Assembly: GCA_964352615.1 (NCBI GenBank)
Contig: CAYGSG010000006.1
Location: 1-64,000, forward strand
Origin: OFTM382 sp964352615
Lineage (GTDB): Bacteria; Planctomycetota; Phycisphaerae; Phycisphaerales; UBA1924
Reading direction: 5' to 3'
Length of the DNA: 64,000 nucleotides
The notes beneath the pieces are model-generated. The model ran no database searches and was not told where the DNA came from. It worked only from the letters and a program-made list of their open reading frames with translations. Below, piece by piece: positions 9,086 to 20,431 of the stretch; the first letter of the stretch is position 1; each line of letters starts with the position of its first letter. The position numbers and the translations under genes are program-made.

Positions 9086-9295
9086 TTGGATAGCAAGAAG
9101 ATCAAGATTATCATCGCCGGTGCGATTGGCCTAATCGCAGTCATCCTCATTGCCATCAGTATATTTGGTGGCGGCGGGGGCGAGGAACTCGACAGCGCGG
9201 CGCTTGAAGAGATTGAGAACCGGGCCGAGCCCATCCGGGGCGGCCCTAGAGCAGCTCCAGGTTCAGACGACGACGACATGCTGCCGCCCGAATAA
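9086..9295 (+). CDS. Small single-span membrane protein
   Basis: 69 residues starting with TTG at 9086; GGGAG lies about 9 nt upstream, and the nearby ATG at 9079 runs into a stop at once, which supports the TTG. A basic N-terminus (MDSKKIK) is followed by one hydrophobic helix (about residues 8-27), a GGGGG linker and an acidic tail with DDDDML. It lies between the pseudopilin gene and a strong terminator, so it is probably the last gene of that unit. No family recognised. Confidence 0.65.
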   Translation: MDSKKIKIIIAGAIGLIAVILIAISIFGGGGGEELDSAALEEIENRAEPIRGGPRAAPGSDDDDMLPPE

Positions 9296-9325
9296 AACGA
9301 GACACCGCTTCCATCTGAAGCTTCA

Positions 9326-9355
9326 CGGCCTGCCTATTCGGCGGGCCGTTTTTTT
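9326..9355 (+). terminator. Rho-independent terminator after the pseudopilin unit
   Basis: A 9-bp stem, CGGCCTGCC and GGCGGGCCG with loop TATTC (9326-9348), is followed by seven T. It lies 31 nt after the small membrane protein gene and touches the stop codon of the convergent rlmKL gene (9354-9356). Confidence 0.85.
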
Positions 9356-11498
9356 ATGCGTGCGAGCAAAGCCACGATCGACTCACGGGCCTCGCCCTGA
9401 AGTCTTCCGGGCAGAACCGCTTCGAGGTCTCGGTGACGCTGAGTTGCGAAGGCGGCTGGAGTCTGAACGCCGGCTGGCGGCTTGCGAGCAGGACTACGCC
9501 GCCCGGCATGAGCATGTCGGCCAGACGGCGCAGCATCTCCGTGTGGTCGCGCTGAGAGTTCCAATCGGTCTCGCGCGCCATCGTGCTGGCCGAGGTCGGA
9601 AGCTCAACTGCTATGAGGTCGAAGCACTCGTCGCTCTCGGCAGCGTCCGTGAGATAGTCCTTGACATCAGAGCAGACCAGTTCGTGTAGGCCCTCGGCCT
9701 CGATGCCGTTGTGCCCGAGCTGGCGTTCGATGCAATCGAGTGCGTGTTCTGACGCGTCGATCGAGAGCGTGCCCGCTGCGCCCCCCGCCGCTGCCGCGAT
9801 CGTGAATCCAGCCCCGCCGCAGAACAGGCTCAGGACCGATTGCCCTTCGCTTCGCTTGGCAAGCCACTGCCTTGCGTCGCGGAGTTCGAGATCGATGCGG
9901 TCGCTGCCGCCCTCGTTTGGTCCAGCTTCGAACCGAATCCCGTGTTCGGCGACGACGATCGGCGCACGGCATGGCGCTTGCACCACGGCTTTGGTTTCGA
10001 AGCTGCTGACCCGCTGCACACACGCTGCAATCCGTTCCTCAAACGCATCTTGCTGACCGAGCGATCGCCCCCCGCTGCCTCGCGGCAGGCGCCCGACGAC
10101 CAGCGACGAACCAAGACGGTCGATCGCGATGGGAATCGCGGGCACGTCGTGGTCGTAAACCCGGTACGCCTCAATGCCGCGATCGGGCCACTTGCGGAGA
10201 TGCCTCCACCGCTTGGCGAAAACCGCCTCGAACTCGCCCAAGCGGTTCTCGTCGGCTGAGGCGATCACGCCGAAAGCTGGGGGGGCTGGCTCACGGTCGA
10301 CCGTGCCGTCGCGTCTTGGCGGCCTGGGTCCATCAAAGCGATGCAGCGTGCACTGGATCGAACCGTTGTAGAGCTTGCGCCGCTTGGTCGAGGGCTGACC
10401 GATCAGGTGCTCGAAGTCTTCGTGGTCGGTAAGCACGCCGAATGACCAGGTCGGGAGCCTGCGAAACACGCCGGGCATGGAACGCAGGATGGCCTCGGCC
10501 TGTGGTTTCTCATCGAGGCGAACGCCGTAGGGCGGGTTGGTGACGACGAGACCGAATTCGCCCTTGGCGCGCACGTCGGCAAACGCACGCTGCTGAAAGT
10601 GGATGAGGTCGCGCACGCCAGCGCGTTCAGCGTTTCGGCGCGCCGCGATCAGCGCTTCCTCAGCGAGGTCGTAACCTGCGATCTGAAGGCCCGGCTGATC
10701 GAGTTCGATCATGCTCTCGGCTCGCTCGCGTTCGGCGTCCCACAGTTCTGGCGGGAAGCCCCCCCACTGCTCCGCATCAAAGTTGCGGGTGAGCCCAGGC
10801 GCGGTGTTGGTGGCGATCAGCGCCGCCTCGATCGGGATCGTGCCCGAACCGCAGAACGGATCGACCAAAGGCCGGTGCGGTCTCCACCGCGTCAGCGACA
10901 GCATCGCCGCCGCGAGCGTCTCTCGCAACGGAGCCGGCCCGCCCTCTCTGCGGTAGCCCCGTTTGTGCAGCGCCTCGCCCGATGTATCGAGCAGCAGCGT
11001 GAGCCGATCGTTCAGAAGCCTCGCCTGTATCGCGTGCATCGGGCCGGTCTCGGGCAGTTTGAGTGCGCCATGACCCGCAAGCAGCGACTCGGCGACCGCC
11101 TTCTTCACTGCGCGAGTGACCGCTGGCACACTTGAGAGTTGGCTGCGCACGCACCGTGCCCGCACGGGAAACTCGGCGTCGGGAGCAATCCAGTCTGCCC
11201 ACGACACCGCTTTGGTTCCCTCAAACAGCGCATCAAAGTCGGCGGCCTCGAACTCATCGACCACGATCAGCACGCGATCAGCGGTGCGCAGCCAGAGGTT
11301 CGCGCGGGCAATGCCGACTTCGTCAGTCTGCCAACGCACACTGCCGGTGTCGGCCGGCTTGGCATCGGCGAAACCCAGGTGCTGAAGCTCGCGCGCGACG
11401 ACGGACTCGAGCCCGAACCCGCACACCGCCATCGCCTGAAGGTGGCCCGTGGCTAGAAGGCTGCCCGGTTGATCGCTGGATTCGCCGGGTTGGTCCAT
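9354..11498 (-). CDS. rlmKL: Bifunctional 23S rRNA methyltransferase RlmKL-like
   Basis: 714 residues, the length of E. coli RlmKL (23S rRNA m2G2445 and m7G2069). Residues about 20-165 form the ferredoxin-like/THUMP region; about 190-390 the RlmL domain with SAM motif DPFCGSGTIP and catalytic TNPPYG; about 410-714 the RlmK domain with SAM motif SLFCGGAGFT. In the RlmK half the usual IDPPTF catalytic motif is replaced by VELPTS, although the surrounding FDLI and QRDH are kept, so the second activity may be altered or lost. Start ATG at 11498, 19 nt after the thiolase stop, so it may be co-transcribed with it. Confidence 0.88.
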   Translation of the reverse strand: MDQPGESSDQPGSLLATGHLQAMAVCGFGLESVVARELQHLGFADAKPADTGSVRWQTDEVGIARANLWLRTADRVLIVVDEFEAADFDALFEGTKAVSWADWIAPDAEFPVRARCVRSQLSSVPAVTRAVKKAVAESLLAGHGALKLPETGPMHAIQARLLNDRLTLLLDTSGEALHKRGYRREGGPAPLRETLAAAMLSLTRWRPHRPLVDPFCGSGTIPIEAALIATNTAPGLTRNFDAEQWGGFPPELWDAERERAESMIELDQPGLQIAGYDLAEEALIAARRNAERAGVRDLIHFQQRAFADVRAKGEFGLVVTNPPYGVRLDEKPQAEAILRSMPGVFRRLPTWSFGVLTDHEDFEHLIGQPSTKRRKLYNGSIQCTLHRFDGPRPPRRDGTVDREPAPPAFGVIASADENRLGEFEAVFAKRWRHLRKWPDRGIEAYRVYDHDVPAIPIAIDRLGSSLVVGRLPRGSGGRSLGQQDAFEERIAACVQRVSSFETKAVVQAPCRAPIVVAEHGIRFEAGPNEGGSDRIDLELRDARQWLAKRSEGQSVLSLFCGGAGFTIAAAAGGAAGTLSIDASEHALDCIERQLGHNGIEAEGLHELVCSDVKDYLTDAAESDECFDLIAVELPTSASTMARETDWNSQRDHTEMLRRLADMLMPGGVVLLASRQPAFRLQPPSQLSVTETSKRFCPEDFRARPVSRSWLCSHA

Positions 11499-11517
11499 CG
11501 TGCAGGGTGCTCCGCGG

Positions 11518-12714
11518 TCAGACGGTCTCGACGACCATCGCCACCGCGTTGCCGCCGCCGAGGCAAAGCGTCACGAGGCCTCGTTTGCCACCGGTGCGAA
11601 CGAGGTGGTGCAACAGCGTAGTAAGCACGCGCGCGCCGGAGGCTCCAATCGGGTGGCCCAACGCGACCCCGCCGCCGCCGATGTTCAGGCGGTCCTCGGC
11701 GATGCCAAGCTCCGTGATGTTGCACAGCACCTGCGCCGCAAACGCTTCATTGACCTCAAAAAGGTCGATGTCGCTGGCCTTGAGCCCGGCTTTGTCGAGC
11801 GCTCCGGTGATGCCTCCGATGGGCGCTGCGAAGATCTCCTTGGGGTCCACGCCGTGCGTGTGGTAGGAGAGAATCTTGGCGATGGGCTTGATGCCGAGCG
11901 TGCTTGCTTTGGAGTCGCTCATCACGACGGTGGCCGCCGCGCCGTCAGAAATCTGGCTCGCGTTGCCAGCGGTGACGGTGCCGTCCTTGGTGAACGCGGG
12001 TCGGAGCTTGGCGAGGCCTTCAGCGGTCGAGTCGGCCCGGATGCCCTCATCGCGTGCCACGCCGCCCTCTGGTCCGGGCACCTTGCGGTTTCCGACCTGT
12101 TCGCCGGTGATCGCGATGGTCTCGGCATCGAACCAGCCGTTGTCCCAAGCCTTGGCGGCGCGCTGGTGCGACTGGGCAGCGAAGCGGTCCTGCTCCTCGC
12201 GGCTCACCTTGTACTTGGTTGCGATGTGGTCGGCCGAGTTGCCCATCGCGCATTGCTCGAAGGCGCACGTGAGCCCGTCGTGAGCCATCAGGTCCTGCAT
12301 GGTGGTCGGGCCGTACTTCACACCAGCGCGAACGTGCGCAAAGTGCGGCGCGCCGGACATGTTCTCGAACCCGCCCGCGACGACGACCTCGTTGTCGCCC
12401 GCCTTGATCGACTGGGCCGCGAGCATGACCGCCTGTAGCCCCGATCCGCAGACCTTGTTGATGGTCTGGGCGTTCAGAGAAGTCGGGAGCCCGGCCTTGA
12501 GCCCCGCCTGTCTGGCCGGGTTCTGGCCCAGCCCGCCCTGAAGCACACAGCCCATGATGCACTCGTCGATGTGGTCCTTGGTCGAGGGCACCTCGGCGAG
12601 CGCTGCCTCGATCGCGTACGCACCGAGTTGCGGCGAGGCCACGCCCGACAACCCGCCCATGAATCGGCCGATGGGAGTGCGTTTGGCGGCAACGATCACG
12701 GGGGTTGCGGTCAC
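11518..12714 (-). CDS. Thiolase family protein (acetyl-CoA C-acyltransferase)
   Basis: 398 residues, normal for a thiolase. The nucleophilic Cys is in NKVCGSGLQ (about C89), the catalytic His in GGGVALGHPIGASGAR and the second Cys in LCLGGGNA. GNASQISDGA is the usual substrate-loop signature. It condenses or cleaves acyl-CoA; whether it is biosynthetic (acetoacetyl-CoA) or a beta-oxidation thiolase cannot be told from sequence alone, although its short length and motif resemble the AtoB/PhaA type. Its role in odd-chain or propionate use is suggested, not shown, by nearby methylcitrate genes. Confidence 0.9.
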   Translation of the reverse strand: MTATPVIVAAKRTPIGRFMGGLSGVASPQLGAYAIEAALAEVPSTKDHIDECIMGCVLQGGLGQNPARQAGLKAGLPTSLNAQTINKVCGSGLQAVMLAAQSIKAGDNEVVVAGGFENMSGAPHFAHVRAGVKYGPTTMQDLMAHDGLTCAFEQCAMGNSADHIATKYKVSREEQDRFAAQSHQRAAKAWDNGWFDAETIAITGEQVGNRKVPGPEGGVARDEGIRADSTAEGLAKLRPAFTKDGTVTAGNASQISDGAAATVVMSDSKASTLGIKPIAKILSYHTHGVDPKEIFAAPIGGITGALDKAGLKASDIDLFEVNEAFAAQVLCNITELGIAEDRLNIGGGGVALGHPIGASGARVLTTLLHHLVRTGGKRGLVTLCLGGGNAVAMVVETV

Positions 12715-12807
12715 GGTCGTGTCTCCAGAGTCAAGGAGTCGGTCAAGTCGGCCGGGGTGCCGGTTGGATGAAAGGATGCTAGGGCCGTCGATCGCCGAGC
12801 CCCAGCT

Positions 12808-13383
12808 TCAGGCCGTGCCAATCAGCCGTTCGATGGCTTCAGCTGGGGTCGAGACGAACACCGGCACACCCCCACCATGGGCTGGAACGAACTGCTCGTT
12901 AACCGCACGTTCGTACCACGCGGCGAGCCCGTCAAACACGCCCTGCGTGTTTACGACCAACACCGGCTTGTCGATCAGCTTGAGCTGGTTCCAAGTGACC
13001 ACTTCGAACATTTCATCGAGCGTACCAATCCCGCCCGGCAGGGTGACAAACGCATCGGACTCAGCGATGAGTACGTCTTTCCGCTCGGACATGGTGCCGA
13101 CAAACCGCATGTCGCTCACGCCCGGGTGCGCGTTCTCAAAGCCAGCAAGAAAGGTCGGTATTACGCCGGTGACCGAGCCGCCCCCTGCGAGGCAGGCATC
13201 AGCAACCGAGCCCATCATGCCGGGCTTGCCGTTCTTGCTCAGCCCCCCACCGCCGTACACCAGCCGCAGCCTTCGCTCAGCGAGCAGCCCGCCCAACTGG
13301 GTGGCTGCTTCGATGTACTCCGGCCGAGTCCCCCCGCCCGAACCGCAGAACACACCCACCGAGCTGATCTTGCGTTCGCTCAC
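12808..13383 (-). CDS. LOG family protein (TIGR00730)
   Basis: 191 residues with the Rossmann-like LOG fold. VFCGSGGG is near the N-terminus and the signature PGGIGTLDEMFEVVTW is central. Members are cytokinin riboside 5'-monophosphate phosphoribohydrolases in plants and nucleotide hydrolases (for example of AMP) in bacteria. It starts at GTG 13383, overlapping the stop of prpD (GTGA), so it is translated from the same mRNA; a metabolic link to methylcitrate is not obvious. Confidence 0.87.
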   Translation of the reverse strand: MSERKISSVGVFCGSGGGTRPEYIEAATQLGGLLAERRLRLVYGGGGLSKNGKPGMMGSVADACLAGGGSVTGVIPTFLAGFENAHPGVSDMRFVGTMSERKDVLIAESDAFVTLPGGIGTLDEMFEVVTWNQLKLIDKPVLVVNTQGVFDGLAAWYERAVNEQFVPAHGGGVPVFVSTPAEAIERLIGTA

Positions 13384-15005
13384 TCGAACGACTCATCCTG
13401 CGAAAGCTCGAACGCGTTGATGGAAGCGATGTCCGCAGCGCTCTTGGCCGCGAGGTTGCGGTACCGCGTGATGACCGTCTCAGGCTGATCGCTGACAAGC
13501 GTGCCCAGCAAGCGGAACTTGGTGTCAAGCAGGCTTTCGAGGTTGTGCGTTGTGTTGCGAGCATGACCCGCGGGGTACATGACCATGCCCGAGTCGTACG
13601 TCGTCTTGTCGGGCGCTTCGATCGACATGCTGGTCGGGATGCCGTCTGGGTAGCGCCGGTCGTACTCGTTCCCGCCGTGCTCGAACTCGATCTTGCCCAT
13701 CAGCTTGCGCGTGATCGTGTTGTTTATCGCAGCGCCCGAGTAATCGTGCGGCATGAGCATCAGATGATCCCACGAAACATCCTTGCCTGCCGATCGGCTT
13801 TCCAGCGCCTTGCGGAGCATCGTGCCGACGATGTAGACCATCGAGTGGTCGGCGGACTGCCGAGTCTTGGGATCGCGCTTGGCTGGGTCACCGATGATGC
13901 CGAACGCGGGCTCGTAGGCCTTGATGCGGATGGTCTTGATGCCCTCGCCGCTCGCGTCATCGAGCAGGCCCGGCGCCTTGCCCAGCAGATCAAGCAAGGC
14001 TTGCAACGCGCCCGCCGACTGGTGCTCGTACAGCCCGATCTTGAAGTGCATGCCCATGATCGAGAAGTCATCGCCGCCGGTCGCGAGCGAAAGATCAAAC
14101 GGCGACGCGTCCTCGTGCTTGGTATTGGCGTGCTCATGGTGACCGATTCGGCTGAACAACTGCCCCGGCCCCTCGAACGCCCTGAAGATCGCCTCGGGGT
14201 TGCGGAAGATATCGCGTGGTCCCATGAACCCCTGCATCGAACGCTTGACCGACAGCACCGCGGCCTCGGTCGAGATGGCCGCGGACGAACCCTTGGAATC
14301 GCTGAGCTGCTTGCCAGCGCGGATCGCACGCCACGGCACGTAGTGCGCCACGCTCATGCCGATCGCGGACTCGATCTGCTCGGCGGTCGCGCCCATCATC
14401 GCGCCGAACACAGCGGCCGAACCGATCGCCCCGTGTACCACGTGGTCCAACTTGTAGCTCTTGAGGCTGAAGACCTCGGCAAGCCGGCCCCGAATCTCAT
14501 CAAGGCAGACCATCGCGCGAAGGGCAGCCGCTCCATCGAGCCCTGCCATCTGAGCCGCAGCCAGACACACGGGGTAGAAGTCGTTGTGCCCGAATTCGCC
14601 GGCGGTTCGCTTTCTTTCGGGGTCGTAGCCGAAGTTCGTGCCGTTGGAGTCCCATTCACGCACCGCAGCCGCGTTGGCGACGATCGCTTTCTCAGGGTGG
14701 ACCGGCAGCGACGATCCGAACACCGTGGCCCCGTTGTGCTTGGCCGCAGCGGGCTTCCATGCCGAGTCCGTCACCGGGTACGTGAGCGCCTCGTTGCGGA
14801 GAATTGTCGGGGCGTTCGTGCCCAAGGCCAACGCCGACAGCCCGCACAGCACCGAGTCGGTCCAGAACAGATCGGCACGGGCAAGCACCTTCTCGGAAGG
14901 CTGGCCCACCGTGCCCGAGGCATCGCCCCGGACGAAGTCAATCGCGTAGCGGGCGATCCCGAGGGCCTGGTTGGTATCGCGGGCGAGTTCTGCAAACTGG
15001 CTCAT
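13380..15005 (-). CDS. prpD: MmgE/PrpD family, probable 2-methylcitrate dehydratase
   Basis: 541 residues, a little longer than the usual 450-500. Family features include the N-terminal AIDFVRGD region, KSYKLDHVVHGAIGSAAVFGA-like core and a C-terminal stretch ending in the YPAGHARN region. PrpD dehydrates 2-methylcitrate to 2-methylaconitate in propionyl-CoA oxidation. It leads a two-gene unit with the LOG gene. The substrate assignment is supported by prpB and a citrate/methylcitrate synthase elsewhere in this window, but close relatives (MmgE) act on similar compounds, so the exact reaction is inferred. Confidence 0.85.
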   Translation of the reverse strand: MSQFAELARDTNQALGIARYAIDFVRGDASGTVGQPSEKVLARADLFWTDSVLCGLSALALGTNAPTILRNEALTYPVTDSAWKPAAAKHNGATVFGSSLPVHPEKAIVANAAAVREWDSNGTNFGYDPERKRTAGEFGHNDFYPVCLAAAQMAGLDGAAALRAMVCLDEIRGRLAEVFSLKSYKLDHVVHGAIGSAAVFGAMMGATAEQIESAIGMSVAHYVPWRAIRAGKQLSDSKGSSAAISTEAAVLSVKRSMQGFMGPRDIFRNPEAIFRAFEGPGQLFSRIGHHEHANTKHEDASPFDLSLATGGDDFSIMGMHFKIGLYEHQSAGALQALLDLLGKAPGLLDDASGEGIKTIRIKAYEPAFGIIGDPAKRDPKTRQSADHSMVYIVGTMLRKALESRSAGKDVSWDHLMLMPHDYSGAAINNTITRKLMGKIEFEHGGNEYDRRYPDGIPTSMSIEAPDKTTYDSGMVMYPAGHARNTTHNLESLLDTKFRLLGTLVSDQPETVITRYRNLAAKSAADIASINAFELSQDESFE

Positions 15006-15153
15006 GTCGGCTCTTCCCTGGTCGGTTCGATGGTCTTCTCTACGGTCGGCCCGGCCAAGCCGGGGGCGATGCTATGGCCCGCGCCAGCAGGTTTCCGATG
15101 TGCAAAGCCGCCGGAATCGTCAGAAACCGGCTCCAAGAGCGTACAGTGGGCTC

Positions 15154-15756
15154 ATGGCAGGTATCCCATCGCAAACGGATCGCGCGATCTCGCTCGCTCG
15201 CTCGCTCGAAGACGCCCGGCGATGCCTCGATCTGTTCTGTGCCAAGCCCGAAACGCTCAGCAACCTCGAAAGCACGGCGTGCCAGTTGGCCGATCGCATC
15301 AGCGCGGGCGGCAGGCTGCTCGTCTGCGGCAATGGGGGCTCGATGGCCCAGGCCATGCACCTCGCTGAGGAACTCTCGGGAAGGTACCGCAGCGACCGTC
15401 GGCCGCTGCCCGCCATCGCCTGCACCGATCCCGGGCACATCACCTGCACAGCCAACGACTACGGCTTCGATGCGGTGTTCGAGCGGTGGGTCCACGCGCT
15501 CGGCGCTTCGGGCGATGCGCTCGTCTGTCTATCAACCAGCGGCAACTCAGCCAATCTGATCCGTGCCGCAGAAGCGGCGACGCAGACAGGCATGCTCGTC
15601 GTGGGTCTGCTCGGCAAGGGCGGGGGCAAGCTGGCCGCCCTTTGCGACCACAGCTTTGATGCGCCCGGTGATACCGCCGACCGCGTGCAAGAGGTCCACA
15701 CGGTCATCATGCACGCCCTCATCGAAGGCATCGAACAGCGACTCGGGCTCGCCTGA
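15154..15756 (+). CDS. gmhA: Sedoheptulose-7-phosphate isomerase (GmhA-like)
   Basis: 200 residues from ATG 15154; the upstream open frame to 14971 is not supported because it overlaps the prpD start. It is a single SIS domain with GNGGSMAQAMHLAEEL (phosphosugar loop and the usual catalytic region) and CLSTSGNSANL. It makes D-glycero-D-manno-heptose 7-phosphate, the first step to heptose for lipopolysaccharide or S-layer glycan. DnaA-initiator-associating DiaA is the close alternative, but the sequence motifs fit GmhA at least as well. The neighbour is a convergent dehydrogenase gene. Confidence 0.83.
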   Translation: MAGIPSQTDRAISLARSLEDARRCLDLFCAKPETLSNLESTACQLADRISAGGRLLVCGNGGSMAQAMHLAEELSGRYRSDRRPLPAIACTDPGHITCTANDYGFDAVFERWVHALGASGDALVCLSTSGNSANLIRAAEAATQTGMLVVGLLGKGGGKLAALCDHSFDAPGDTADRVQEVHTVIMHALIEGIEQRLGLA

Positions 15757-15778
15757 ACCCGTCACGCAGCAAGCAGCG

Positions 15779-16522
15779 TCAGTCGCTGAGCAGAAAGAGC
15801 GTCTGCCCGTTGTCAGCGTCGCGGTCTCCCGCGGCGCACGCCGCGATGACCGACGCGACCTCTTCGGCGCTGAGGCACGTTGCTTCCGGGACAGCTTGTT
15901 CATCAAACATCGATCGCAGCATCGGCGTTTCGACAGCCCCCGGCGCGACCGCAAAGCCCTTGATGCCGTGCTCAGCGCCCTCGGTCGCGATCGACTGAGC
16001 CATCACGTTGGTCGCGGCCTTGGCCGCCGCGTACCCAAAAAAGCCCGGGTAAGGGTCTTTCGTGCCATAGGTCGACACGTTGACGATCCGCCCTGCCCCT
16101 TGGGCCACCATCGCGGGCCACACACGGGCGATCAGCTTCGCTGGCCCAAGAGCGTTGACGGCGTACAGGTAGTCGAGCACGCGGTCCGAGTGCTTATCGA
16201 TCGGGTGCAAGGTCGCCCTGCCAGCGTTGTTGACCAGCACGTCGATCCGCCCGAATCGCTCCAGCGTCGAGGCGACCAACCGATCAAGGTGCTCGGGCTT
16301 GGCCACATCCGTGATCAATTTTACAGCGGTCTGGCCCTTGGCCTTGATCGTGTCGGCAAGTTCGCTCAGCGGCTTATCCGTCCTGGCCGCCAAGACGACC
16401 GCGAAACCGCGATCGGCCAGCTGCAGGGCCGTCGCCCTACCGATGCCGCTGCCAGCTCCGGTCACGATCGCGACCGGCTGCGATGCCCCGACTTGGTTTG
16501 TTTCCTGATTTGCGTGGGTCAT
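15779..16522 (-). CDS. Short-chain dehydrogenase/reductase (SDR)
   Basis: 247 residues from the ATG at 16522; longer frames upstream overlap the pyruvate kinase promoter and lack homology. The classical SDR pattern is seen: nucleotide motif TGAGSGIGRA, NNAG at about residue 95, catalytic Ser in NVSTYG and Tyr-Lys in YAAAKA. It oxidises or reduces a carbonyl group with NAD(P)H; the substrate is unknown. The gene is convergent with gmhA (22 nt apart). Confidence 0.87.
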   Translation of the reverse strand: MTHANQETNQVGASQPVAIVTGAGSGIGRATALQLADRGFAVVLAARTDKPLSELADTIKAKGQTAVKLITDVAKPEHLDRLVASTLERFGRIDVLVNNAGRATLHPIDKHSDRVLDYLYAVNALGPAKLIARVWPAMVAQGAGRIVNVSTYGTKDPYPGFFGYAAAKAATNVMAQSIATEGAEHGIKGFAVAPGAVETPMLRSMFDEQAVPEATCLSAEEVASVIAACAAGDRDADNGQTLFLLSD

Positions 16523-16668
16523 GGCGGACGATAGCCACGCTCTCTGGCGACCAATCGCCAGCAAGCAGCCTCGGATACACCGCTGACGGTACACTGCACC
16601 CGCTTTCGCGGTCATAGCAGAACCGAGACCTCGGTCGAGCCGATAGCCACTTCGAAGGGGACCACCTG

Positions 16669-18263
<1,595 letters not shown>

Positions 18264-18267
<4 letters not shown>

Positions 18268-19571
18268 CCGCTCCGAGCGCCCACGAGACCTGCGTGGTGC
18301 TGGCCATCGGTGACGAACTCATTCTTGGCCAAACCACCGATACCAACTCCGCATGGATATCCAGCGTGCTTGCTGACCACGGCGTGCGCACGCTCCGCCA
18401 TGTAACGGTCGATGATGACGTACATCGGCTCGCTTCGGCCATCAACGAAGCCGTCCAAGACGCCGACCTGGTGGTACTGACCGGGGGTCTCGGCCCAACC
18501 AAAGACGACCTCACGCGCGAAGCTCTATGCAAGACGACCGGCGACACGCTCATCGAAGACGCAGCAGCCCTCGCGGAACTGATCGAGTGGTACGCCAGCC
18601 GACCCATGCCCAGCACCAACCGCGTGCAGGCCATGCGCCCCAGCCGGGCCAGGTGCATCCCCAATCGATTCGGCACGGCACCGGGACTCGCGCTCACGCA
18701 TGCGGGCACCGATGTATTCGCGTTCCCGGGTCCCCCATCGGAACTCAAGCCGATGTTCGAACAGCATCTGCTGCCTGCGCTTCGTCCCACTCGGATCGTG
18801 CGCACGAGCGTGCTCCACACCGTTGGGCTGGGCGAGTCCAATATCGCTGGGTTGCTTGGCGAACTGATGGACCGCGACCGCAACCCGACCGTCGGTACGA
18901 CGGCATCGGGCGGAATCGTCTCTGTGCGGATTCGAGCCGAGTCCGCAGAGCCACAACGGGTTGCGGCTGATCTAGTGCGCACAGAACACGCGGTCATCGA
19001 CGCCCTTGGCCCGCTGATCATCAGGCCACCGAATACGCCCGATGCAGCGAACGAACGAGGTATTCACGCTCTTGTTCGTGAGCTGATCGCGATGCTCAGC
19101 GATCGCGGGCAGACGCTCTCCGTGTGTGAGTCGTGCACCGCGGGGCTGCTCGCAGCGACCATCGCTGATGTGCCCGGCTCGTCAGCGGCGCTCGTTGGCG
19201 GGATGGTGACCTACACCAACGAGTTGAAGATCAAGCTCGCAGGAGTTGATCCCGAGTCCCTCGCCGAGCACGGAGCCGTCAGCGCGCAGACGGCTCGCGC
19301 GATGGCACGGGGTACTCGCAAGCGGACATCCGCCGATCACACGTTGTCGGTCACGGGCATCGCAGGGCCGGGTGGCGGGAGCGAGCACAAACCAGTCGGG
19401 ACCGTCTGGATCGCGCTCGATTCGGCTGACCACGATCAGCCTGATGCGAGGTGCTTCCGGTTCAAGCAGGACCGCCGAACGGTCCGGGAGCGTTCGGTCG
19501 TTGCGGCGCTGGCGATGCTCCGCCAGCGGCTCAAGGGGCTCGAAGGCTCGCTGCTGGGCGAGATAAGTTAG
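18264..19571 (+). CDS. cinA: CinA-like protein (MoaB-like domain plus NMN amidohydrolase domain)
   Basis: 435 residues. Residues about 5-175 form the MoaB/MogA-like domain (AIGDELILGQTTDTNS, LTGGLGPTKDDLTRE), now known in this family as an ADP-ribose-type pyrophosphatase. The C-terminal part (about 270-420) is the PncC-like nicotinamide mononucleotide deamidase: SVCESCTAGLLAA, SGIAGPGGG-like VTGIAGPGGG and KPVGTVWIAL. It recycles pyridine nucleotides. It overlaps pyk by 4 nt; this coupling to glycolysis is noted but its meaning is unclear. Confidence 0.9.
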
Positions 19572-19576
19572 CCGGG

Positions 19577-20395
19577 TCAGACGAGAATCGTTGACTCGAT
19601 CACGCTGACGGCGTCGCCGGTCATGCGCACACGCTGGCCCCCGTCGATGATCTCGCACAGCATCTCGCCGCCTCGCTTGGAGACCTGATGTGCCGACAGC
19701 TTGTTGCGGCCAAGTCGGGCTGCCCAGAACGGCGCGAGCAGGCAGTGCGCCGAGCCTGTGACGGGATCCTCGTTGACTCCACGACTTGGTGCGAAGAACC
19801 GGCTGACAAAGTCGTGCGAAGCGCCCGGCGCGGTGCAGATCACGCCGTGGGTGTTGGTGAGTTCTTCGATCGCAGCCAGGCGCGCGAAGTCCGGCCGCAT
19901 CTCGTGGATGTCACGTTTGGCCTCGAACACCGCGAGCAGCTTCTTGCCGCGGTACAACTCAGCGGGCCTGCGGCCAAGGGCTTCCACGATCGCCGCTGGC
20001 ACTTCGACTGGTTCGACCGCCATCGCGGGCAGGCTCATCGCGTATCGGCCCGGCGAGTCTTCCAGGCGTTCGACCGTGAGCACGCCCGAGCGTGTAGCGA
20101 AACGTACCGAGGGCTCAGTTCGGCCAAGGTGCCGATAGAGCACGTGCGCCGTCGCCAGCGTGGCGTGCCCGCACAGGTCCATCTCGACCGTGGGCGTGAA
20201 CCATCGCAGGTCGTAGTCGCTCTCTCCGCTCTTGGAAGGCATAAAGAAAGCCGTCTCCGAGAGGTTGTTCTCGGCGGCTAGCGCGAGCATCTTTTCATCG
20301 GAGAGCCAGCCCGTAAGCGGCACGACCGCTGCGGGGTTGCCAGCGAACGGACGGGACGTAAACGCATCGACCTGGTATTGGCGGAGCATGCTCAT
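19577..20395 (-). CDS. PhzF family isomerase
   Basis: 272 residues with the diaminopimelate-epimerase-like fold. YQVDAFTSRPFAGNPAAVV is at the N-terminus, the catalytic Glu is in NNLSETAFF, MDLCGHATLA follows, and EDPVTGSAHC is the second-half signature. Family members isomerise small metabolites (PhzF acts in phenazine synthesis), but most housekeeping members have unknown substrates. No phenazine genes are nearby. It is convergent with cinA, 5 nt apart. Confidence 0.88.
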   Translation of the reverse strand: MSMLRQYQVDAFTSRPFAGNPAAVVPLTGWLSDEKMLALAAENNLSETAFFMPSKSGESDYDLRWFTPTVEMDLCGHATLATAHVLYRHLGRTEPSVRFATRSGVLTVERLEDSPGRYAMSLPAMAVEPVEVPAAIVEALGRRPAELYRGKKLLAVFEAKRDIHEMRPDFARLAAIEELTNTHGVICTAPGASHDFVSRFFAPSRGVNEDPVTGSAHCLLAPFWAARLGRNKLSAHQVSKRGGEMLCEIIDGGQRVRMTGDAVSVIESTILV

Positions 20396-20431
20396 GGCAT
20401 GAGTTTACGCGGCCCGCAAGCCTGCGGATGG

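Noticed and set aside
13545..15368. A 607-residue open frame on the plus strand
   Set aside because: It lies antisense to prpD, is rich in Arg, Val and His as expected from high-GC shadow frames, and has no domain.
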